64,000 nucleotides of DNA from Ottowia massiliensis. Its GTDB lineage: Bacteria > Pseudomonadota > Gammaproteobacteria > Burkholderiales > Burkholderiaceae_C. Below are positions 26,019 to 33,336 of the stretch, piece after piece. The notes beneath the pieces are model-generated. The model saw only the letters and a program-made list of their open reading frames with translations, was not told the DNA's origin and searched no databases. Each line of letters starts with the position of its first letter. Positions within the stretch are counted from its first letter, which is position 1. A program made the position numbers and the translations under genes. Location of the stretch: the NCBI RefSeq assembly GCF_900240305.1, contig NZ_LT964854.1, positions 496,001-560,000 of the forward strand, in the 5' to 3' direction.

Positions 26019-26171
26019 TAAGAGCAAAACACTCTTGTGGAAGCCTCTGAATGCTGGCTTTGAACAGGTTCCGAGGCCAAGACCGCCAAGGCTGGCCAGC
26101 CAGCGCCTGACCGGGAAGCAGACTGTGGGCAAGATTTTTAAAATCCGCCGCTTTTTTCTTCACGCCCCGTC

Positions 26172-26774
26172 ATGAATCAAGCCGATCTCTCGCCGCCGCG
26201 CCTGCGGCCTCTGCCCGCCCTGATTTTTGCCAGCCGCTGGCTGCAATTGCCGCTGTATCTGGGGCTGATCGTGGCGCAAGGCGTTTATGTGGCGCACTTT
26301 CTGATGGAGCTGTGGCATCTGGTGGAAGCGGCCTTTGGCAACAAGCATGCCTTGCAGGCGCTGGTGGAGAGCATTGGCTACAAGAGCGGCGCGCCCGTGG
26401 CGGCGCTGAATGAGACGGTCATCATGCTGGTGGTGCTGGCGCTGATTGACGTGGTGATGATTTCCAACCTGCTGATCATGGTGATCGTCGGCGGCTTCGA
26501 GACCTTTGTCAGCCGCCTGAACCTGGAGGACCACCCCGATCAGCCGGAATGGCTCAGCCATGTGAACGCGAGCGTGCTGAAGGTGAAGCTGGCGCTGTCC
26601 ATCATCGGCATCAGCTCCATTCACCTGCTCAAAACCTTCATCAACGCCGACAACTATTCCGACCGCATGCTGATCGCGCAAACAGGCATACACCTCACCT
26701 TTTTGCTGTCGGCGCTGGCCATCGCCCTGGTGGACCGGCTGATGACCTCCGCCGCCGCGCACGGCGGGCATTGA
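26172..26774 (+). CDS. UPF0114 family membrane protein
   Basis: 200-residue inner-membrane protein of the YqhA/UPF0114 family, function unknown. The start FASRWLQLPLYLGLIVAQGV and the segment IDVVMISNLLIMVIVGGFET are characteristic. Four predicted helices (about 22-45, 72-97, 137-155, 170-190). The next small gene starts 15 bases downstream. Confidence 0.88.
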   Translation: MNQADLSPPRLRPLPALIFASRWLQLPLYLGLIVAQGVYVAHFLMELWHLVEAAFGNKHALQALVESIGYKSGAPVAALNETVIMLVVLALIDVVMISNLLIMVIVGGFETFVSRLNLEDHPDQPEWLSHVNASVLKVKLALSIIGISSIHLLKTFINADNYSDRMLIAQTGIHLTFLLSALAIALVDRLMTSAAAHGGH

Positions 26775-26788
26775 GCGGTCCGCAAGGC

Positions 26789-27193
26789 ATGAACGCCGCG
26801 CGCCTGCTCGTGCCCCTGGCCTTGCTGGGTTTGCTGTCTGCGGCCTGGCTCAAGGGCGGCTGGCCAGCCCTGGCGTTGGCGGCCAGCGGCGTGGTGCTGT
26901 GGGCGCTGCTGCACTGCACGCGGCTGCTGGCGGTGATGCGCCGCGCCGCCGCGCGGCCCCTGGGCTATGTGGACAGCGCCGTGATGCTCAACGCCCGCCT
27001 GCGCCCGCGCCTGCCGCTGCTGCACGTGGTGGCCATGACGGGCGCGCTGGGCGAGCGCGTGGAGCCAGCCAGCCAGCCGCAGGCCGAAGCCTGGCGCTGG
27101 CGCGATGGCGGCGGCTCCAGCGTGACGGCGGAATTCGTCCATGGCCGCCTGACGCAGTGGCGGCTGGAGCGCCCGCCCGCCGCCAGCGGCTGA
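26789..27193 (+). CDS. Hypothetical membrane-anchored protein
   Basis: 134 residues. Two closely spaced N-terminal hydrophobic stretches (about 4-20 and 25-44; LLVPLALLGLLSAAWLKGGW and LALAASGVVLWALLHCTRLL) precede a soluble Arg/Ala-rich part. I recognise no domain. ATG at 26789, 15 bases after the UPF0114 gene; the arrangement suggests one transcript. Coding use is plausible (GC-rich third positions), but function is unknown. Confidence 0.6.
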   Translation: MNAARLLVPLALLGLLSAAWLKGGWPALALAASGVVLWALLHCTRLLAVMRRAAARPLGYVDSAVMLNARLRPRLPLLHVVAMTGALGERVEPASQPQAEAWRWRDGGGSSVTAEFVHGRLTQWRLERPPAASG

Positions 27194-27231
27194 AAGCGCC
27201 CCCGGCGGCGCGAAGGCAGCGCAAAAAAGCA

Positions 27232-27262
27232 AAAGGGCAACCGCTTCGCGCGGTCGCCCTTT
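27232..27262. terminator. Bidirectional terminator between convergent genes
   Basis: AAAGGGCAACCG / CGGTCGCCCTTT hairpin with T-rich flanks on both strands, between the hypothetical membrane protein (+) and yggX (-). Confidence 0.8.
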
Positions 27263-27295
27263 CTGGCGGATGCTCCCGGAGCGCTCTTTGGGCGC

Positions 27296-27568
27296 TTACT
27301 GGGTGGGCGGCACGTAGCCTGCGGCCTGGTCGGCGCCCGCGCCGAAGAAGTGCGCCTCCATCTGGCGCTTGAGGTATTCGCGGGCGCGCTGATCGGCCAT
27401 GTTCAGGCGGTTTTCATTCACGAGCATGGTCTGGTGGCGCAGCCAGTCTTGCCAAGCCTGCTTGCTCACGCTTTCCCAGATGCGCTTGCCCAGCTCGCCC
27501 GGATAGGGCGGAAAGTCCAGTCCCTCGGCCTCTTTGCCGAGCTTGATGCAGTGAACCATGCGTGCCAT
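27296..27568 (-). CDS. yggX: Oxidative damage protection / Fe(2+)-trafficking protein YggX
   Basis: 90-residue cytoplasmic protein that protects iron-sulfur clusters from oxidation. Family sequence MARMVHCIKLGKEAEGLDFP with the conserved cysteine at position 7, then GELGKRIWESVSKQAWQDWL and NENRLNMADQRAREYLKRQM. The ATG at 27566-27568 gives the standard start; the frame extends upstream without similarity. Confidence 0.95.
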   Translation of the reverse strand: MARMVHCIKLGKEAEGLDFPPYPGELGKRIWESVSKQAWQDWLRHQTMLVNENRLNMADQRAREYLKRQMEAHFFGAGADQAAGYVPPTQ

Positions 27569-27853
27569 GTGCAAATGCCTTTGTCTTGCAGTAAGAAGAA
27601 GCGGAAAAAGCGGCGACTGTATCAAGCCGCCCTTGCCCCCAATGCCCAGGCGGAATTGGAGGCCAGGGAATTGAAAGCCGGAGGTCAGCGCGCAAACCGG
27701 CGGCAGCGGCAGAAAGAAAGCGGGGGTGCGTCAAGCGCGCCTCCTGCTTTCTGATACACCCATTAAACGCTCAATTTAGATGGCAGCGCCCGCGCCGCCG
27801 CGCGGCAGGCCGCCAGAATGCGCGCCTTTCTCTCCACTTTTTTCAGAGACGCC

Positions 27854-28204
27854 ATGAAAAAAACCGCTCTCGCCTTGGCCCTGATGGCCGCTGCTGCCGC
27901 TTCCTTCGCCCAGTACGCCGGCCCTGGCTCGACCCCTGCGCCTGCCAGTGTGCAGGCCATTCTGGCTCACCCCGTGGATGACCAGCATGTGACCCTGCGC
28001 GGCAAGATCGTGCGCCAGCTACGCGGCGACAAATACATCTTCTCCGACGGCACGGGCGAAATCCGCGTGGACATTGACGGCCATCTGTTCCCGCAAGGCC
28101 AGCCCATTGCGGCCAGCACCACGGTGGAGATCGTGGGTGAAGTCGACGCTGACGTGATGGAAACCACCGAGATCGACGTGGATGCGCTGCGCATCGTGCA
28201 GTAA
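27854..28204 (+). CDS. YgiW/YdeI-type OB-fold periplasmic stress protein
   Basis: 116 residues with a Sec signal peptide (MKKTALALALMAAAAASFAQ). The mature domain has the bacterial OB-fold pattern: SVQAILAHPVDDQHVTLRGK, GDKYIFSDGTGEIRVDIDGH, VEIVGEVDADVMETTEIDVD. Family members (YgiW, YdeI) are linked to stress tolerance; the molecular role is unclear. ATG at 27854 directly precedes the signal peptide. Confidence 0.88.
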   Translation: MKKTALALALMAAAAASFAQYAGPGSTPAPASVQAILAHPVDDQHVTLRGKIVRQLRGDKYIFSDGTGEIRVDIDGHLFPQGQPIAASTTVEIVGEVDADVMETTEIDVDALRIVQ

Positions 28205-28240
28205 CAAAGCGATTGCCTCAGGCAAACGCCGTCTGCCATG

Positions 28241-28270
28241 AAAAAAGGGCGCCGCGCGCGCCCTTTTTTT
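28241..28270. terminator. Bidirectional terminator between the OB-fold gene and fabI
   Basis: AAAAAAGGGCGC followed by GCGCCCTTTTTTT, 36 bases after the OB-fold stop and convergent with fabI. Confidence 0.9.
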
Positions 28271-28305
28271 CGTGTCTGTGAACAGGTTCTGAAAACCAGG
28301 GGGCT

Positions 28306-29112
28306 TCAGACCATGTCCGCCGACAGCCCGGCCGTCTGGCTGAAGCCTGCGTCCACATAGGTGATTTCGGCCGTCACGCCTGCGGCCAGGTCGCTCAGCA
28401 AAAAGGCCGCCACGTTGCCCACGTCATCAATCGTCACGTTGCGGCGCAGCGGCGCGGCGTCGGCCACGCGGCCCAGCAGCTTGCCAAAGTCCTTGATGCC
28501 GCTGGCCGCCAGCGTCTTGATGGGGCCGGCGCTGATGCCGTTCACGCGCACGCAGCGGCCATCGGCCGTGCGGCCCAGCGCCTCGGCCAGATAGCGCACC
28601 GCCGCTTCCAGACTGGCCTTGGCCAGCCCCATCGTGTTGTAGTTGGGAATGGCGCGCAGCGCGCCCAGATAGCTCAGCGTCAGCAGCGCCGAGCGGTCGT
28701 TCAGATACGGCAGCGCCGCCTTGGCCATGGCGGCAAAGCTGTAGGCGCTGATGTCGTGCGCGATGCGAAAGCCCTCGCGCGACAGGCCATCCAGAAAATT
28801 GCCCGCAATCGCCTCGCGCGGCGCAAAGCTGATGGAGTGCACAAAGCCGTCAAACCGGCCCCAGGCCGCGCCCAGATCGGCGAACAGGCGCTCAATCTGC
28901 GCGTCATCGGCCACGTCGCAGTCAAACACCAGCTCGCTGCCGAACTCGGCGGCGAACTCGGTGATGCGCCCCTTGAACTTCTCGCCCACGTAGCTGAAGG
29001 CCAGCTCGGCGCCTTGCGCGCGGCAGGCGCGGGCAATACCGTAGGCAATGGAGCGGTTGGACAAAACGCCGGTCACGAGCAGCTTCTTGCCCGCCAGAAA
29101 ACCCTGTGTCAT
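28306..29112 (-). CDS. fabI: Enoyl-[acyl-carrier-protein] reductase (NADH)
   Basis: Final reductive step of type II fatty-acid elongation, 268 residues. NAD site GVLSNRSIAYGIARACRAQG with the divergent GxxxxxSxxxG pattern of FabI. The catalytic Tyr-x6-Lys is in YNTMGLAKASLEAAVRYLAE and the conserved ISAGPIKTLAASGIKDF follows. ATG at 29110-29112 (MTQGFLAGKKLLVTGVLSN). The frame continues far upstream antisense to the next gene; that extension is not coding. Confidence 0.97.
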   Translation of the reverse strand: MTQGFLAGKKLLVTGVLSNRSIAYGIARACRAQGAELAFSYVGEKFKGRITEFAAEFGSELVFDCDVADDAQIERLFADLGAAWGRFDGFVHSISFAPREAIAGNFLDGLSREGFRIAHDISAYSFAAMAKAALPYLNDRSALLTLSYLGALRAIPNYNTMGLAKASLEAAVRYLAEALGRTADGRCVRVNGISAGPIKTLAASGIKDFGKLLGRVADAAPLRRNVTIDDVGNVAAFLLSDLAAGVTAEITYVDAGFSQTAGLSADMV

Positions 29113-29130
29113 GAATGAAAACTCCGGTGA

Positions 29131-31017
29131 GTGCGTGTGAGACAGAATCCGCGAGTGTATCGAATCCGACGCTTTGCACGGGCCTGCGCGGGGCTGACTC
29201 TGATTGCTCTGCTGGCCGCCCCCGCCGCCTTCGCCGCCCACGGCTACGCCCTGTGGGGCGAGCTGAAATACCCGCCCGGCTTTGCCCATTTCGACTACGT
29301 GAATGCCGACGCGCCCAAGGGCGGCGAGCTGCGGCTGGTCAGCAGCTTTCGCGTGTCCACTTTCGATAAATACAACCCCTTCACCCTCAAAGGCACGGCG
29401 CCTGCGTATCTGGATGACTTGCTGTTTGACACCCTGCTCATCGGCTCGCTGGACGAAGCGGGCAGCGCCTACGGCCTGCTGGCCGAAGATGTGGAGGTGG
29501 CGCCCGACCGCCTTTCGGCCACTTTCCGCCTGCGGCCGCAGGCGCGCTTTCACAACGGCGACCCGGTGCTGGCCGCAGATGTCAAGCACAGTTTTGACAC
29601 CCTCACCGGCCCCCACGCCCGCCCCGCTTACGCCACTTTGATGGCCGATGTGGCGGGCGCTGACGCGCTGGATGAGCGCACCGTTCGCTTTCGCTTCAAA
29701 AAGCCCTCGCGCGAGCTGCCCCTGACCGTGGGCGCGCTGCCCGTGTTCAGCCGCCAGTGGGGCCAGGGCAAGCCCTTCAATGAAGTGGTGATGGAGCCGC
29801 CCATTGGCAGCGGCCCCTACCGCATCGGCCCCGTCCGCTTTGGCAAAGACATCACCTACGTGCGCGACCCCGCTTACTGGGGGCGCGATCTGAACGTGCG
29901 GCGCGGCACGGGCCATTTCGACCGCATCCTCGTCAAGATTTACCGCGACAACACCGCCCGGCTGGAAGCCTTCAAGGCGGGCGAGTTCGACCTGATGCGC
30001 GTGTTCTCCGCTGGCGACTGGGCGCGACGCATGAGCGGCAAGCGCTTTGCCACGGGCGAGCTGGTCAAAGGCAGCTTCCGCCACCGGCTGCCCACCGGCT
30101 TTCAAAGCTACGTGCTCAACAGCCGCCGCCCGGCCCTGCAAGATGCGCGCGTGCGGCAGGCGCTGGGCCTGGCGCTGGACTATGAGTGGATGAACCGGCG
30201 CTTTTTCTACGGCAGCTACAACCGCGTCAAGGGCCTGTTCGGCAACACCGAATGCGCCGCCGAGGGCCTGCCTGACGCCGCCCAGCTGGCCCTGATGGAG
30301 CCGCTGCGCGCCCAAATTCCCGCCGCCGCCTTCGGAGCCGCCTTCGAGCCGCCGCGCACCGACAGCCCCGAAGACGGCCCCCACGGCCTGCGCCACAACC
30401 TGCGCCGCGCCCAGGCGCTGCTGGCCGAGGCCGGCTGGCGGCCCGACGCCAGCGGCTGGCTGCGCAACGCGCAAGGCCAGCCCCTGGCACTGGAATACCT
30501 GGACAGCAGCGAAGCAGGCGCGCGCGTGGTGGGCGCGTGGCAGCGCAACCTGGAAAAAATCGGCGTGCGCCTGAGCCTGCGCGCCGTCGATTTCGCCCTC
30601 TACCAGCAGCGGCTGGACCGGTTTGACTTTGACATCACGTCGCTGGCCTATGCCGGCGCCGCCTTGCCGGGGCAGGAAATGGCCGAGCTTTTCGGCAGCG
30701 CCGCCGCCCGCGCCGAAGGCTCGGGCAACTACCCCGGCGCCGCCAGCGCCGCCATTGATGAGCTGATTGCCCGCATGGTCGGCGCGCGCGGGCACGCGGA
30801 CTACCTGGCCGCCTGCCGGGCGCTGGAGCGCGTCATCACCCACAGCCACTACCTGCTGCCCCAGTGGTATTCGCCCGTGCACAACATGGCCTACAACGCC
30901 TGGCGCCTGCACCCGCCCGCTGTCACGCCCGCCTACTTTCAGGCCGAAACCTGGGCCATCTGGACGTGGTGGGCGCGCAGCGCCGAAGCGGCAGCCAGCC
31001 CGCGCGGCGCGCCATGA
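29131..31017 (+). CDS. Oligopeptide-type ABC transporter substrate-binding protein (YejA-like)
   Basis: 628-residue family 5 solute-binding protein. Signal peptide about residues 12-36 (FARACAGLTLIALLAAPAAF). Mature start HGYALWGELKYPPGFAHFDY is typical of YejA/microcin C binding proteins. Later landmarks are EPPIGSGPYRIGPVRFGKDI and NSRRPALQDARVRQALGLAL. No ATG is available; a GTG at 29131 (or 29137) must start it, 18 bases from divergent fabI. The permease and ATPase genes expected in yejBEF are not adjacent. Confidence 0.88.
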   Translation: MRVRQNPRVYRIRRFARACAGLTLIALLAAPAAFAAHGYALWGELKYPPGFAHFDYVNADAPKGGELRLVSSFRVSTFDKYNPFTLKGTAPAYLDDLLFDTLLIGSLDEAGSAYGLLAEDVEVAPDRLSATFRLRPQARFHNGDPVLAADVKHSFDTLTGPHARPAYATLMADVAGADALDERTVRFRFKKPSRELPLTVGALPVFSRQWGQGKPFNEVVMEPPIGSGPYRIGPVRFGKDITYVRDPAYWGRDLNVRRGTGHFDRILVKIYRDNTARLEAFKAGEFDLMRVFSAGDWARRMSGKRFATGELVKGSFRHRLPTGFQSYVLNSRRPALQDARVRQALGLALDYEWMNRRFFYGSYNRVKGLFGNTECAAEGLPDAAQLALMEPLRAQIPAAAFGAAFEPPRTDSPEDGPHGLRHNLRRAQALLAEAGWRPDASGWLRNAQGQPLALEYLDSSEAGARVVGAWQRNLEKIGVRLSLRAVDFALYQQRLDRFDFDITSLAYAGAALPGQEMAELFGSAAARAEGSGNYPGAASAAIDELIARMVGARGHADYLAACRALERVITHSHYLLPQWYSPVHNMAYNAWRLHPPAVTPAYFQAETWAIWTWWARSAEAAASPRGAP

Positions 31018-31094
31018 AGGCGGCCTGCCTGCCCCGGCGGGCGGCGGCTGGCGTTTTGCCGCTTTGGCCGGGCCGCAGGCCGTGAGCAGAAGGA

Positions 31095-31182
31095 GTTATT
31101 ACGCTCTGCTTTCAATAGCGTAATGTCTTAGTGAAATGGGCGCAAGAGCCGGTTTTGATCCCTTCAAATTTGCTCCTCTTTC
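31095..31182 (-). repeat. Dispersed intergenic repeat, copy 6
   Basis: Plus strand TTATTACGCTCTGCTTTCAA, TAGCGTAATGTCTTAGTG, GGCGCAAGAGCCGGTTTTGA, CAAATTTGCTCCTCTTTCTG. Confidence 0.75.
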
Positions 31183-31410
31183 TGATGTGAAATGGAAGGG
31201 TTGCGCGCTCCCAAACCAGCTGCGCGTCGCGGCAGCGCCTGCGCAGGGATGCGCCAGCGCCGTAGGTGCGGGAGAGGAAAGCAGAACCTGCTCGCGGCCT
31301 GCTTATGCAGGGCGCATGGAAAGCGCCCGCGCTGCAGGCCCAGGGCGGACGCAGGGATGAAAGGGAGAGCCGGGCCAGCGGGGCGGCCTCAGCCATGCTG
31401 CATGGCATTA

Positions 31411-31497
31411 AAAAAAGGAGCTAATTTGATAGGTTTGAAGGGCCATTTCGCGCACGCTCCACTAGGACCTCATGCTATGGAACAAGGAGCTAAAAAG
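31411..31497 (+). repeat. Dispersed intergenic repeat, copy 7
   Basis: AAAAAAAGGAGCTAATTTGA, GCGCACGCTCCACTAGGACC, TCATGCTATGGAACAAGGAG. Opposite orientation to copy 6. Confidence 0.8.
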
Positions 31498-31640
31498 CGA
31501 AATTTCTGGCCTGGCCCGATTCGTTTTTCCGCCCCTGGCGGTCAGGCGGGCCAGCAGGGCGCACCGCTGGCCAGATGGGGCCGCCGCGCGACGGCCTATC
31601 CGCGCAATGGCGGCGCGAGGCGGGCGGCCCCGCGTCCGGA

Positions 31641-32915
31641 TCAGGGCATCAGGGGCGGTTTTTCGCCGTGCTCATAGACGGCGTAGGCGCGGCCCACGAT
31701 CAGGGAATCGAGCTTGCCGATCTGCGTGACGTCCTTGTTGGTATAGGGCAGCTTGTGCAGCACGTAGCGCATGGCGTTCAGGCGGGCGCGCTTTTTGCAG
31801 TCGCTCTTGATCACGATCCACGGGCTGTCGGCGGTGTCGGTCTCGAAGAACATGGCTTCCTTGGCGCGGGTGTAGTCGTCCCACTTGTCGAGGCTGGCCT
31901 TGTCGATGGGGCTGAGCTTCCACTGCTTGAGCGGGTGCGCCCTGCGCTCGGCAAAGCGGCGGCGCTGCTCTTCCTGGCTCACGCTGAACCAGAACTTGAT
32001 GAGGTGGATGCCCGAGTGCACGAGGTGGCGCTCGAATTCGGGGGCCTGGCGCATGAATTCGCGGTATTCGTCATTGGTGCAAAAGCCCATCACGCGCTCC
32101 ACGCCCGCGCGGTTGTACCAGCTGCGGTCAAACAGCACGATTTCGCCATGCGTGGGCAGGTGCTGCACGTAGCGCTGGAAGTACCACTGGCCGCGCTCGG
32201 CGTCGGTGGGCTTTTCAAGGGCGACCACGCGCGCGCCGCGCGGGTTGAGGTGCTCCATGAAGCGCTTGATGGTGCCGCCCTTGCCAGCGGCGTCGCGCCC
32301 TTCAAAGAGGATGACGATGCGCTGGCCGTTTTCCTTGGCCCAGGCTTGCAGCTTGAGCAGCTCCACTTGCAGGCGGAATTTCTGCTTTTCGTAGGTGCTG
32401 CGGCGCAGCAGGTTCTTGTAGGGGTAGCCGCCTTCGCGCCAGTCATCGGCCAGCTCCTCGTCAGGATTGACCTTGCCCGGCGAGAGGGTGGCGTGGCGCT
32501 CCAGCGCCTTGCGCAGCGCGCGCTGGTCGTCGGGCGAGGCGCCTTCGATGAGGGCGCGCAGCGCCTTGGCGCGCTCGGCGGGCGTGCCGGGCGCCTGCGG
32601 GTCAATCAGGCCCTGCGCGGCGGAAACCAGCGTGTCTTGCGCGGCAACAGCGCTTTTGCGGGCCACGAAGTTTTCAATGTCCTTGCGTTGCAGCGAGGGC
32701 GGTGTGTCGCCCGCAGCGGCGGGCCGCACGCCGGGAACGCTCCTGGGTTTTGCTGGCCGGGATGCCGCCGTGGATTTGGCGGACTTGGCAGCGACGGCAG
32801 CTGGCCTGGCCTTTGCGGCTGCGGCGCTTTGGGCGGGCCGGGTTGCGGGCTTCGCCGCATCTTTTGCCGCGGCGGCCGGGATGGCCTGGGGTTGCTTGGC
32901 ATCGTCTTTTGCCAT
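31641..32915 (-). CDS. ppk2: Polyphosphate kinase 2
   Basis: PPK2-family kinase that uses polyphosphate to phosphorylate nucleotides, 424 residues. Walker A is in VILFEGRDAAGKGGTIKRFM, Walker B in IVLFDRSWYNRAGVERVMGF, followed by FWFSVSQEEQRRRFAERRAH and SPWIVIKSDCKKRARLNAMR. The first 100 or so residues are an Ala/Lys/Pro-rich low-complexity extension not needed for the fold. ATG at 32913-32915 (MAKDDAKQPQ) follows an AAGGAGC ribosome-binding site. Confidence 0.94.
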   Translation of the reverse strand: MAKDDAKQPQAIPAAAAKDAAKPATRPAQSAAAAKARPAAVAAKSAKSTAASRPAKPRSVPGVRPAAAGDTPPSLQRKDIENFVARKSAVAAQDTLVSAAQGLIDPQAPGTPAERAKALRALIEGASPDDQRALRKALERHATLSPGKVNPDEELADDWREGGYPYKNLLRRSTYEKQKFRLQVELLKLQAWAKENGQRIVILFEGRDAAGKGGTIKRFMEHLNPRGARVVALEKPTDAERGQWYFQRYVQHLPTHGEIVLFDRSWYNRAGVERVMGFCTNDEYREFMRQAPEFERHLVHSGIHLIKFWFSVSQEEQRRRFAERRAHPLKQWKLSPIDKASLDKWDDYTRAKEAMFFETDTADSPWIVIKSDCKKRARLNAMRYVLHKLPYTNKDVTQIGKLDSLIVGRAYAVYEHGEKPPLMP

Positions 32916-33336
32916 CGTGTGAATGCTCCTTCGTGTGTTGAAATTTTGAACTATGTGCCCGTCTTGGGAGGCATGCCTTGATGTTCGATAAAACTGCATG
33001 CTGCAGATGTTGCCGCAAGGCAAATCGGGTATTTCCGAATCCGTTGCCGTTGCGTTCCCGTTCACCCAAGGGCGGCGGAAGGCCTTGGGTTGCCTTGGCC
33101 TGCCGGGTAGTGTGGCAGGTTGGATTGGCGCCGCAAAAAGAGGAGCGGATTCATAGGGGAAAGAAGTGGCCTTTCCGCTTTGTTTACGGAAAGAGTTTGC
33201 TCTTAATTAAAGAGCGAAATACGGCCCCACTTTCGCCTTCATTTCACGGCAAGGCAAGCCGTGCGCCAGAGATAGCAGGCGCGTGTCGGGCAAAGGCCTT
33301 GGTGCATGCGGCCGGCTGTGGGCGGGCAGTGCAGAA
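32916..33336. other. Intergenic region upstream of the TonB receptor
   Basis: 420 bp between divergent ppk2 and the TonB-dependent receptor. It contains a diverged repeat copy (33135-33223). I could not find a convincing Fur box. Confidence 0.45.
33135..33223 (+). repeat. Dispersed intergenic repeat, copy 8 (diverged centre)
   Basis: Begins AAAAAGAGGAGCGGATTCAT and ends CTTAATTAAAGAGCGAAATA, both typical ends. The centre (GGCCTTTCCGCTTTGTTTAC) does not carry the CTAGGAC core. Confidence 0.5.

Larger units (their letters stand above)
31018..31640. other. Intergenic region between two gene ends, holding two oppositely oriented repeats
   Basis: About 620 bp between the YejA-like gene and convergent ppk2. 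It holds two copies of the dispersed repeat (31095-31182 minus, 31411-31497 plus) about 230 bp apart. The central segment has no credible gene. Confidence 0.6.
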
